Assembly: GCA_900539645.1 (NCBI GenBank)
Contig: UQCY01000120.1
Location: forward strand, 1 to 6,025
DNA: 6,025 nucleotides
From: an uncultured Clostridium sp.
GTDB lineage: Bacteria > Bacillota > Clostridia > Peptostreptococcales > Peptostreptococcaceae
Reading direction: 5' to 3'
A model generated the notes under the pieces. It was given only the letters and a program-made list of their open reading frames with translations. It did no database searches and was not told where the DNA came from. The first letter of the stretch is position 1, and each line of letters starts with the position of its first letter. A program made the translations under genes and the position numbers. Below are positions 1 to 4,850 of the stretch, piece by piece.

Positions 1-1
1 A

Positions 2-478
2 ACAAATAAGGGGACTGCGGTTGCCCATGAGGGTTATACTAAGTTTAAAGTATTATCAACTGGTGACTTTAATCATAAAATTGTTTATGGTGTATGGTAT
101 GAAACAGATGAGCCTGTTTATCCACAAGAGCCAGAGGTAGAAAACTTAACACCGGCCGCCGCACTTAATATATGGAAAGAAATAGAAGTTGAAAATGCGG
201 CTGCCCCTACTTACATTACTGTTACTCTTACTTGTTCTTCTTTTGATGATACAATAGAGTTCTATATCAATAAAGATTACTTTGCTATTGATATAACAAA
301 GCCTGTAGATGGTGTTAATACTATTACTATTACTAAAGATGGTGTTGTTTATAATGGCAATCCTATTGATAGTTTTAAAATGACATCCGCACCAAAATTA
401 AAAGCAGGAGCAAACTCTATTAAGGTAAAAACTATTGGAGTTACTAATTTAGATATAAAATATAAGAATAAATTTTAA
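2..478 (+). CDS. Distal tail protein (Dit-like), C-terminal part, 5' end outside window
   Basis: An open frame runs from the window edge (codon phase starting at base 2) to a TAA at 476-478, about 158 residues, with no start codon in the window. The visible part is beta-rich, with alternating hydrophobic/threonine strands (for example TYITVTLTC and NTITITKDG). It ends in a stretch KLKAGANSIKVKTIG followed by LDIKYKNKF. That ending, a Gly/Ala-Gly-Asn turn leading into two closing strands, is typical of the C-terminal galectin-like domain of siphophage Dit proteins, which form the hub ring joining tail tube to baseplate. The position directly before a Tal-like gene, with a gap of only 11 bases, fits the usual Dit-Tal order. 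The family assignment is inference from fold-like pattern and context; another tail or baseplate protein is possible. Confidence 0.6.
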   Translation, partial: TNKGTAVAHEGYTKFKVLSTGDFNHKIVYGVWYETDEPVYPQEPEVENLTPAAALNIWKEIEVENAAAPTYITVTLTCSSFDDTIEFYINKDYFAIDITKPVDGVNTITITKDGVVYNGNPIDSFKMTSAPKLKAGANSIKVKTIGVTNLDIKYKNKF

Positions 479-489
479 GGAGGCTCAAA

Positions 490-1509
490 ATGTTAAAGTT
501 ATATGATAAACAAATGAATTTTATCAAGACAATAGCAGAATATAGTGAGCTTCAGATTACAGAGGAATTGAATACTGGGTATAAAGTTGCTCAGTTTCAA
601 TTACCTTATGAAGTTGGATTAGTTCAAGAGGAACAAAAGATAGAAATAAATGATTATCTTTATGTAGTTAAAGAAGTCAATATGGAAGATAATGATTACT
701 ATGAAGTATTCTGTAAACCATATTGGGGCAAGCTACTTGGTAAGCATATTGATTCCTTAACTGGATACTCTTACTCATTACAGACTTGCTTAGATGAAGT
801 ATTAGCAGAAACTGATTGGACATATAAATTTGAGCAGGCGGTTTCTGGAGTTTATACCGTAAAGATTGAGAGAAAATCTGCATTAGACGCCATTGCCGCA
901 CTTAAACAACTTTACAATGTTGACTTTGCTTTTGATACTAAAAATAAAGTTATTCATATATGGAATACAAGAGGAGAATATAAAGAAACCTTCTTCTTCA
1001 ATGAAACTAATCTAAGACAATGTAAAGTTCAGTCTAATACTTATGACTTGATTACTAGATTGATTCCTATTGGTAAAAATGGGGCGGCAATCAATTTAGT
1101 CAATGGGTCTATGTGGGTAGAAAACTATGACTACACTGATGAAGTTATAGTTGGCTATTGGGTTAATTCATCTGTGGAGAATGCGGACGATTTACTTAAA
1201 TTGGCTCAGGATAAAATTGATATATATAGTAAACCACAGACAACTTACAAAATCAATATTACAGCTTTACACAGTTCTTTAGCTGTTGGAGATAAAATAA
1301 GAGTTATAGATGAGATAAAAGGAGTAGATAGGGTAGAGAGGGTAGCTAAGATTGTTTACTATCCAACAAGAGAAGAAGAAAGTTATGTTGAGTTAGGTAA
1401 CCCTTTAGTTTCCTTTGACAATATTTATAAGTCTATGCAGGAAGCACAAAAGGCAGTTAATGAAGATACTTTTAGAAACCTAACTGAAATAAACAAGCTC
1501 TACTCTTAA
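490..1509 (+). CDS. Tail-associated hub protein (Tal-like / prophage tail family), short form
   Basis: 339 residues, starting at an ATG with AAGGAGG seven bases upstream; the ribosome site overlaps the stop of the preceding gene, so the two are probably translationally coupled. The N-terminus (LKLYDKQMNFIKTIAEYSEL, then TEELNTGYKVAQFQLPY) and the middle (LITRLIPIGKNG, then VGDKIRVIDEI) match the layout of the phage tail-hub proteins annotated as Prophage_tail or phage minor structural protein, which plug the tail tip below Dit. There is no C-terminal peptidase, lysozyme or fibre domain: after the hub fold only a short helical tail (YKSMQEAQKAVNEDTFRNLTEI) follows. Many relatives are 600-1000 residues or more, so this is a minimal version. 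Codon and base use match the neighbours. Function by family resemblance; the exact subfamily is not certain. Confidence 0.75.
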   Translation: MLKLYDKQMNFIKTIAEYSELQITEELNTGYKVAQFQLPYEVGLVQEEQKIEINDYLYVVKEVNMEDNDYYEVFCKPYWGKLLGKHIDSLTGYSYSLQTCLDEVLAETDWTYKFEQAVSGVYTVKIERKSALDAIAALKQLYNVDFAFDTKNKVIHIWNTRGEYKETFFFNETNLRQCKVQSNTYDLITRLIPIGKNGAAINLVNGSMWVENYDYTDEVIVGYWVNSSVENADDLLKLAQDKIDIYSKPQTTYKINITALHSSLAVGDKIRVIDEIKGVDRVERVAKIVYYPTREEESYVELGNPLVSFDNIYKSMQEAQKAVNEDTFRNLTEINKLYS

Positions 1510-1514
1510 TTTAG

Positions 1515-1589
1515 ATATGCGGTGGGTGCTGCCGTGGGTAACCTTAGCCTAGTCTTTGGGAGCTAATACCGGTGCCCGCCGCTTCATAT
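1515..1589 (+). ncRNA. Strongly structured intergenic RNA between tail and XhlA-like genes
   Basis: The gap between the hub gene and the next gene is much more GC-rich than its surroundings and folds well. GCGGTGGGTGC (1519-1529) pairs with GTGCCCGCCGC (1572-1582) over 11 bp, three of them G-U. Inside, GGTA (1537-1540) pairs with TACC (1567-1570) and TTAGC (1544-1548) with GCTAA (1562-1566), leaving an ACC bulge, a TGCCGTG internal loop and a 13-nt apical loop. ATAT at 1515-1518 and 1586-1589 can extend the base. No T-run follows, so it is not an ordinary terminator. It ends about 20 nt before the ribosome site of the next gene, so it could be a cis leader, a processing site or a separate small RNA. 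I do not recognise the family. Confidence 0.45.
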
Positions 1590-1620
1590 ATATACTAAAT
1601 AAGGAAAAGGAGTTTCTATA

Positions 1621-1851
1621 ATGGAATGGACAGTTGTTACAGTTATCATTGCTCTTGTAGGCTTATTTATGACTGTTGGAAAACCTATTATTACTCTTAA
1701 TGGCTCAATTACTCATTTACAGGATGCAATAGATGAATTAAGAGAAGATATTAGAGTTTTAACTGGTAGAACTGATAGTCAAGAAGAGAAATTACAAGAC
1801 CATGAGACCAGAATCTCTATTCTTGAAGAAAAACAAAAGAAAGAGAATTAA
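1621..1851 (+). CDS. Small membrane-anchored coiled-coil protein (XhlA/haemolysin-like, lysis-module type)
   Basis: 76 residues, ATG start with AAAAGGAG about 8 bases upstream. Residues 4-23 (TVVTVIIALVGLFMTVGKPI) form one hydrophobic transmembrane segment. From about residue 30 to the end the protein is a charged heptad-patterned helix (LQDAIDELREDIRVLTG, then EEKLQDHETRISILEEKQKK), predicted to be a coiled coil. Small phage proteins with one membrane segment plus a coiled coil at the end of the tail operon are generally annotated as XhlA-like or holin-associated. By family they sit in the cytoplasmic membrane and assist host lysis, but experimental function is known for few. It is the last gene of the rightward operon, with the terminator 13 bases after its stop. 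No holin or endolysin gene follows. Confidence 0.65.
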   Translation: MEWTVVTVIIALVGLFMTVGKPIITLNGSITHLQDAIDELREDIRVLTGRTDSQEEKLQDHETRISILEEKQKKEN

Positions 1852-1864
1852 GAATAAAAAAAAT

Positions 1865-1907
1865 GCGGCAATCACCACAATTAAGTAAAGTGATTGCCGC
1901 CTTTTTT
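1865..1907. terminator. Bidirectional intrinsic terminator between converging operons
   Basis: GCGGCAATCAC (1865-1875) and GTGATTGCCGC (1890-1900) form a perfect 11-bp stem with a 14-nt loop. Six T's follow on the plus strand (1902-1907). An A-rich run precedes (about 1854-1863), giving a U-run to transcripts on the minus strand. It lies exactly where the rightward tail/lysis operon meets the leftward operon, so it probably stops both. The plus-side T-run overlaps the stop codon of the minus-strand gene. Confidence 0.9.
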
Positions 1908-2163
1908 ATTTGCCTATTGTATTGATTGCCTTTTGTAATTCTTTATGTACTTCATTATTTACTGCTTCTGTTAATGCTTTACCTATTTCATCATTCTGTT
2001 GTGCCTTGAATTGAATATTAACATTTCTAAAAGCATTAGCTACCATTGAATTGATATTTTCTTGAGCTCTTCTGTCTTTTGAATCTTGTTGTTTGTAATA
2101 TACATAGGCTTGGTCTGCGGTCTTGCCTTGCACTTCATCCGCCCATCTACTTAAAGCACTCAT
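1906..2163 (-). CDS. Small unknown phage protein, 85 aa
   Basis: Last gene of the leftward operon. The ATG (2161-2163) shares one base with the stop of the gene before it (TAATG) and has GGAGGT about 7 bases upstream, so it is translationally coupled. The product is hydrophilic and mostly helical. It opens SALSRWADEVQGKTADQAYVYY; the middle is charged (DSKDRRAQENINS), and the C-terminal half (NDEIGKALTEAVNNEVHKELQKAINTIGK) has an amphipathic, coiled-coil-like pattern. No signal peptide, membrane segment or catalytic motif is seen. I do not recognise the family; phages commonly carry such small early proteins. The stop codon lies in the T-run of the shared terminator. Confidence 0.7.
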   Translation of the reverse strand: MSALSRWADEVQGKTADQAYVYYKQQDSKDRRAQENINSMVANAFRNVNIQFKAQQNDEIGKALTEAVNNEVHKELQKAINTIGK

Positions 2164-2345
2164 TAGGCTACCTCCTTAGTTAAAAATTTATCTAAAGATT
2201 TCTTATTATAGAAATGTTCCCAATGCATTCCATAGTAATCTTTATATAACTGTTCTTTTGTATATTCTTTATGGGTATTATAAAAGTCAATATAACCCTT
2301 TAAAACCATAACTTCTGTTTCCAAACTGATTTCTCTTATCATCAT
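2163..2345 (-). CDS. Small unknown phage protein, 60 aa
   Basis: The open frame extends upstream to an ATG at 2384, but the supported start is the ATG at 2345-2343. AAAGGAG stands about 7 bases before it, and it shares one base with the stop of the preceding gene (TAATG), exactly as at the next junction. The 60-residue product begins MMIREISLETEVMVLKGYID and is rich in Tyr, Lys and aromatic residues (FYNTHKEYTKEQLYKDYYGM, then HWEHFYNKKSLDKFL). It looks like a small soluble helical protein. No known motif is seen and the family is not recognised. A second ATG follows immediately and could also be used. Confidence 0.65.
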   Translation of the reverse strand: MMIREISLETEVMVLKGYIDFYNTHKEYTKEQLYKDYYGMHWEHFYNKKSLDKFLTKEVA

Positions 2346-2551
2346 TAGTATTCTCCTTTCAAAATAGCTTTTGTTATATCCCAAGGAAGCATCTTAATAG
2401 TAACTCCATCTTCTTTAAAAGATTCAAAGTTGTAACCTATTCTAGCTAGCTTTCCCATAGCTTCACCTTTATCTTTTGATTTGGTGACTTTCATTATTTC
2501 TTCTCTTGTATAATGTCTTTTTTCTAATTTATAATAATTCCATATGAACAT
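2345..2551 (-). CDS. Small basic unknown phage protein, 68 aa
   Basis: ATG at 2551-2549 preceded by AAGGAG with a rather long spacing of about 11 bases. The product is basic (KLEKRHYTREEIMKVTKSKD), with a central GKLARIGYNFESFKEDG segment and a C-terminus IKMLPWDITKAILKGEY. The basic N-terminal half with a YTREEIMKVTKSKDKGEAMGKLARIG pattern (broken here by my reading at residues 14-39) could be a short helix-turn-helix, but this is weak. It is the first gene after the 23-bp inverted repeat and the head of three genes linked by one-base TAATG overlaps, so the three products may be needed in fixed ratio. Family not recognised. Confidence 0.6.
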   Translation of the reverse strand: MFIWNYYKLEKRHYTREEIMKVTKSKDKGEAMGKLARIGYNFESFKEDGVTIKMLPWDITKAILKGEY

Positions 2552-2585
2552 TGTAATTAACTCTCCTTATTTTAATAGTTTTATT

Positions 2586-2649
2586 AGTTTTAATCATTTT
2601 ACTTGGGAACCTACTCTCATATATCATCCCAAGTAAAATGATTAAAACT
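2586..2649. repeat. Perfect 23-bp inverted repeat / long hairpin with 18-nt loop
   Basis: Arms 2586-2608 (beginning AGTTTTAATCATTTTAC and ending TTGGGA) and 2627-2649 are exact reverse complements over 23 bp, separated by 18 nt. The structure lies in the 117-bp gap between two minus-strand genes. Neither strand has a T-run directly after the stem, so it is not a standard intrinsic terminator. A 23-bp perfect duplex in RNA would be a good RNase III target or a 3'-end protecting structure. As DNA it could be a protein-binding dyad or an origin-type cruciform. The inner 11-mer CCAAGTAAAAT recurs once more, at 5408-5418. Confidence 0.85.
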
Positions 2650-2668
2650 TAATAATTTGCTATAGATA

Positions 2669-2908
2669 TTATTCCTCATCATCTGGAATAAAGTATAATT
2701 GTAATTCATTTATTCTTACTAGAACGCCCTCTGGTAAAAGATAAACAGCATTTAATTCATCTTTCTCTGTCATTACCTCATGCTCTATCATGGTTTTTTT
2801 TAGTTCTGCTTTAAGGCGGGAATCCATTGTAATGTAATCAGCCTTTTCTCCATAAAACTTATCAAGTCTTGCATTAAATCCTAAATCATCAAATTTTCTT
2901 ACACTCAT
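2669..2908 (-). CDS. Small acidic unknown phage protein, 79 aa
   Basis: ATG at 2908 with an AAGGAGG site overlapping the stop region of the upstream 294-aa gene, so the two are probably co-translated. The protein starts SVRKFDDLGFNARLDKFYGE and continues with a helical, charged centre (RLKAELKKTMIEHEVMTEKDE). It ends in two likely beta strands (AVYLLPEGVLVRI, then LQLYFIPDDEE) with an acidic tail. It is soluble, with no membrane or catalytic motif. The length and the strand-turn-strand ending would fit a small partner or modulator of the large neighbour, but this is only context. Family not recognised. One arginine here uses CGC in the rare CCGC context (near 2816). Confidence 0.7.
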   Translation of the reverse strand: MSVRKFDDLGFNARLDKFYGEKADYITMDSRLKAELKKTMIEHEVMTEKDELNAVYLLPEGVLVRINELQLYFIPDDEE

Positions 2909-2921
2909 CTATTTTTCCTCC

Positions 2922-3806
2922 TTAAAATACAAAGTTACCATTAGCATCGGTGCATCTTTCAACCATACTCTTTGGTTCCTCTTTAGCAATTGCCGCCGCA
3001 TATTCTTCATCAAGTTTCTTTTTTCTTTCCTCTTGTTCTCTGAGGAGTTGCTCTTCATAATCTTTTTCAATTTCCATAATCAAGAATGGAACTAACTCTT
3101 CAAGCATTATTATCTCTGGCTCTTTAATAGCATTTTCTTGAAATCTTCTACATGGATAGTAGCAGGTTTCTGTTTCACTCCATAATTTATTTAATGCTAA
3201 TTTCCATCTCTTAGGATTCTTAACATCTGCCTCGCCAATAGCTTTCTGATAGTCAATATCCGCCTGCTTTAAGTATTTATTTCTCTTGTTAAAATAATCC
3301 TGCATAGCTTCTTTATCTTCATCACTTACTACTGGCTCTTGAATCTTTTCATTAAGATAATAATAAGTTCTCCAATATTGAGTGTTCTCTGGGTCTACAT
3401 GTTTTGCAATAATATTTTCTTCTAGAAGCATCTTAGCCCAGCTACTTAATGTATCATCAGATACTTGAATGCCAAATTCTTCATCTATTACTCTTGACCT
3501 TTCAGACCAAGGCATTGTTTGAAACTCAACATCTTGTGTAATCTTAAATAAGAAACAAGAGAAGGCTCTAGCATTGAAGTTCTTAGTCTTGCCAAATCTT
3601 CTCATTACAATCTCTGTAATTCTATCCTCAATAGTAGTAGGAACTGTTTGAATTACTGTATGCTTATTCTTTGCTTTTGCGGCAACCCCATATCCAAAAT
3701 TTTCAAGTTTTGTTTTGACATCTCTTTTCATATTAGAAGTCTTTTTGACTCCTAACTTACTTGCTAAATCCTCTGTTAGGTAATCTCCTACTGTAAAAAA
3801 TTCCAT
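2922..3806 (-). CDS. 294-aa DNA-binding-like protein with two winged-helix-type regions; possible replication initiator
   Basis: The ATG at 3806 has AGAGGAG about 7 bases upstream, 21 bases after the HTH regulator gene. Residues 1-55 (FFTVGDYLTEDLASKLGVKK, then a KLENFGYGVAAKAKNKHTVIQ segment) look like a helix-turn-helix with a wing. Residues about 60-160 hold a second such region: DRITEIVMRRFG, PWSERSRVIDEEFGIQVSDD, TLSSWAKMLLEENIIAK, then a likely wing (TQYWRTYYYLN). The C-terminal part is a long charged helix (EDYEEQLLREQEERKKKLDEE-like, residues about 240-275) and probably oligomerises. There is no nuclease, helicase or polymerase motif. In a region otherwise lacking replication genes, an origin-binding initiator or replisome organiser is a reasonable guess; a transcription regulator is the alternative. 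Function is inferred from pattern only. Confidence 0.6.
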   Translation of the reverse strand: MEFFTVGDYLTEDLASKLGVKKTSNMKRDVKTKLENFGYGVAAKAKNKHTVIQTVPTTIEDRITEIVMRRFGKTKNFNARAFSCFLFKITQDVEFQTMPWSERSRVIDEEFGIQVSDDTLSSWAKMLLEENIIAKHVDPENTQYWRTYYYLNEKIQEPVVSDEDKEAMQDYFNKRNKYLKQADIDYQKAIGEADVKNPKRWKLALNKLWSETETCYYPCRRFQENAIKEPEIIMLEELVPFLIMEIEKDYEEQLLREQEERKKKLDEEYAAAIAKEEPKSMVERCTDANGNFVF

Positions 3807-3827
3807 TTATCTTTTCTCCTCTCATAA

Positions 3828-4070
3828 TTAGAATCCCATAGAATCTAAATAAGTGACCAGCTTATCAAGATTTTCCTCTGTCATTCTGCGGGATTTCCCT
3901 GTTAATTTTTCCATGGCACCTCTGCTAATACCAGCGGCATCCGCAATTTTAGTATATGGAATGTTTGTCTTTGCTCTAAATAAAGCTACTCTCTCATAGA
4001 CTTTCTGTACTCTTGTCTCATGATTAGCTACTGTTCTTAATCCTTCTATTGTTTCAGGTAATCTTGCCAT
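3828..4070 (-). CDS. Small XRE-type helix-turn-helix regulator, 80 aa
   Basis: ATG at 4070-4068 with AAAAGGAG about 8 bases upstream. Residues about 35-58 (TNIPYTKIADAAGISRGAME) form a clear helix-turn-helix: a first helix with the usual Ala, the AGIS turn, and a recognition helix SRGAMEKLTG. The end (EENLDKLVTYLDSMGF) is the closing helix of an XRE/lambda-repressor-like fold. There is no C-terminal peptidase or dimerisation domain, so this is a Cro-sized regulator rather than a full CI. It is the first gene of the leftward operon and lies downstream of a perfect promoter and a folded leader. A 13-bp perfect dyad at 4194-4206 in that leader is a candidate binding site (inference). Confidence 0.8.
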   Translation of the reverse strand: MARLPETIEGLRTVANHETRVQKVYERVALFRAKTNIPYTKIADAAGISRGAMEKLTGKSRRMTEENLDKLVTYLDSMGF

Positions 4071-4111
4071 AAAACTTTTCTCCTTTTCTAATTTTTTATT
4101 TTCTTTGATAC

Positions 4112-4153
4112 TATATATGAAAATTATTTTTAATCACTTTATTGGTTTTGTCC
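4112..4153 (-). promoter_or_regulatory. 42-bp conserved element, copy A (GGACAA-N24-TTTTCATATA)
   Basis: Read on the minus strand, GGACAA begins at 4153 and TTTTCATATA follows after exactly 24 bases. This is the same spacing as in three other copies (4747-4788 minus, 5341-5382 minus, 5471-5512 plus). It lies in the leader of the HTH gene, about 40 bases before its start codon, and is read in the direction of transcription. It could be an activator-dependent promoter (ATATATA as -10), a protein site on DNA, or a nut-like RNA signal. Confidence 0.7.
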
Positions 4154-4232
4154 AAAGTCATCCAAACCCTCTAAAAGAAAAGAGGGATTAGTTGGTTAGG
4201 CTAACCCCAATGGAATTTTTACATTTTCATAT
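4115..4232 (-). promoter_or_regulatory. Folded leader of the leftward operon, with 13-bp dyad
   Basis: Several nested pairings can form. ATATGAAAAT (4115-4124) pairs with ATTTTCATAT (4223-4232), ATTGG (4141-4145) with CCAAT (4207-4211), and CCCTCT (4167-4172) with AGAGGG (4181-4186) around an 8-nt loop. GGTTAG-G-CTAACC (4194-4206) is a perfect dyad that can act as a DNA operator or as a tight hairpin. It lies about 30-45 bases after the predicted transcription start. None of the stems is followed by a T-run. The fold is inferred by hand. Confidence 0.4.
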
Positions 4233-4243
4233 CTTATATCTCT

Positions 4244-4272
4244 ATTATAACATAAAATTTTAACTTTGTCAA
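4244..4272 (-). promoter_or_regulatory. Perfect sigma-A promoter for the leftward operon
   Basis: On the minus strand TTGACA (4272-4267) and TATAAT (4249-4244) match consensus at all twelve positions with a 17-base spacer. Transcription would start near 4237 and run left through the HTH gene and the five genes after it. A near-perfect 20-bp palindrome at 4283-4302 stands just upstream of the -35 box. Confidence 0.9.
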
Positions 4273-4282
4273 TTATTAGCCG

Positions 4283-4302
4283 CTGTCCAAAATTTTTGAC
4301 AG
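4283..4302. promoter_or_regulatory. 20-bp near-palindrome upstream of the leftward promoter
   Basis: CTGTCCAAAATTTTTGACAG is a palindrome with a single mismatched pair (C6/T15). It sits between the stop of the upstream HTH gene and the -35 box, centred about 55 bases before the predicted start. That suits an activator or repressor site. As RNA it could also make a weak hairpin at the end of the upstream gene, but no T-run follows the stem. Confidence 0.45.
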
Positions 4303-4304
4303 AT

Positions 4305-4556
4305 TTAATCAACAAGCAATTTATTATACATATCTTCAATATAGGTACTGAATTTAAGCCAGTTATTCTTGTTCATTGTATCTCTATAGCAAGCCGCAAA
4401 ATTAGCAAGAGTTCCATAACCTATTTTACAATCTCTACTCATTGCCGCATAACTAATACCTTTTTTATCATGTAGTTCCCAGCACATACCTCTTATTGTT
4501 TCCATATAATCTACATTCTTACAGCTCTTATCTGTAAATTCATTTATCTTTTTCAT
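4305..4556 (-). CDS. Small helix-turn-helix protein, 83 aa (second regulator)
   Basis: ATG at 4556-4554 with GAAGGAGAG about 9 bases upstream. The centre (KKGISYAAMSRDCKIGYGTL) reads as a helix-turn-helix: ISYAAMSRDC is the first helix, KIGY the turn, GTLANFAACY the recognition helix. The C-terminal WLKFSTYIEDMYNKLL is laid out like the closing helix of the 80-aa regulator encoded next (both have a hydrophobic-Tyr-acidic-Met pattern), so the two may be distant paralogues or a Cro/CI-like pair. The first 20 residues are charged and contain no signal. It has its own perfect promoter and an unusually long (about 250 nt) structured leader, suggesting expression controlled after transcription starts. 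Target unknown. Confidence 0.7.
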   Translation of the reverse strand: MKKINEFTDKSCKNVDYMETIRGMCWELHDKKGISYAAMSRDCKIGYGTLANFAACYRDTMNKNNWLKFSTYIEDMYNKLLVD

Positions 4557-4590
4557 GGTTTATTGTCTCTCCTTCTTTATTTAGCCTATT

Positions 4591-4685
4591 GTTGTTGTTC
4601 TCTTAAAACTTTATAAAAATCTTCACAAAAAAGCTTTAAGAGGATGCGGGTAAGTGGCTTATGCTTACCCGCTTTTAACAACAAC
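4591..4685 (-). promoter_or_regulatory. Three-way-junction leader RNA upstream of the second HTH gene
   Basis: Three stems nest without conflict. GTTGTTGTT (4591-4599) pairs with AACAACAAC (4677-4685) and closes the junction. CTCTTAAA (4600-4607) pairs with TTTAAGAG (4635-4642), and GCGGGTAAG (4646-4654) with CTTACCCGC (4664-4672) around a 9-nt loop. The transcript from the perfect minus-strand promoter at 4814-4842 would contain it, ending about 35 nt before the start codon of the HTH gene. The GC-rich hairpin alone is not a terminator for minus transcripts because no T-run follows it directly. It is either a cis-regulatory leader or a separate small RNA. Confidence 0.5.
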
Positions 4686-4746
4686 CATTTAAAAGAATTG
4701 GTTTGGTTTAGTATTTAATGAAGTCAAAATATATGACCTTTACATA

Positions 4747-4788
4747 TATATATAAAAGTTTCTATGAATGGTTTAGTAGCATTTGTCC
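4747..4788 (-). promoter_or_regulatory. 42-bp conserved element, copy B (GGACAA-N24-CTTTTATATA)
   Basis: Minus-strand GGACAA starts at 4788, about 20 bases after the predicted start of the perfect promoter, and CTTTTATATA follows after exactly 24 bases. The A/T tail continues as ATATATG, shared with copy C (both have TATATA-N-ATGTAA then GG nearby). It is read in the direction of the HTH gene at 4305-4556. Confidence 0.7.
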
Positions 4789-4813
4789 AAACTTTTATCT
4801 TTTCTATACTAAT

Positions 4814-4842
4814 ATTATACCAAAAATTTTTCAGTTTGTCAA
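4814..4842 (-). promoter_or_regulatory. Perfect sigma-A promoter for the second HTH gene and its leader
   Basis: On the minus strand TTGACA (4842-4837), a 17-base spacer and TATAAT (4819-4814) match consensus fully. The spacer contains CTGAAAAATTTTTGG, resembling half of the palindrome at 4283-4302. Transcription would start near 4807. The -35 box lies only 9 bases past the stop codon of the GIY-YIG gene. Confidence 0.9.
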
Positions 4843-4850
4843 ATTTTATT

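Noticed and set aside
677..901. Minus-strand open frame of 74 codons
   Set aside because: Lies wholly inside the tail hub gene on the other strand; no ribosome site and no operon context.
1515..1589. Twister, hammerhead or pistol ribozyme, or tRNA
   Set aside because: I compared the conserved cores from memory and none fits; there is no anticodon arm or T-arm.
2346..2384. Upstream start (13 extra codons) for the 60-aa gene
   Set aside because: No ribosome site before it and it would overlap the previous gene; the ATG at 2345 has AAAGGAG and a TAATG junction.
4266..4475. Plus-strand open frame of 69 codons
   Set aside because: Antisense to the 83-aa HTH gene, which has a good ribosome site and promoter; this frame has neither.
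4646..4676. Plus-strand intrinsic terminator (9-bp GC stem followed by TTTT)
   Set aside because: No plus-strand gene lies upstream and the T-run is only four; the hairpin is better explained as part of the three-way junction on the minus transcript.
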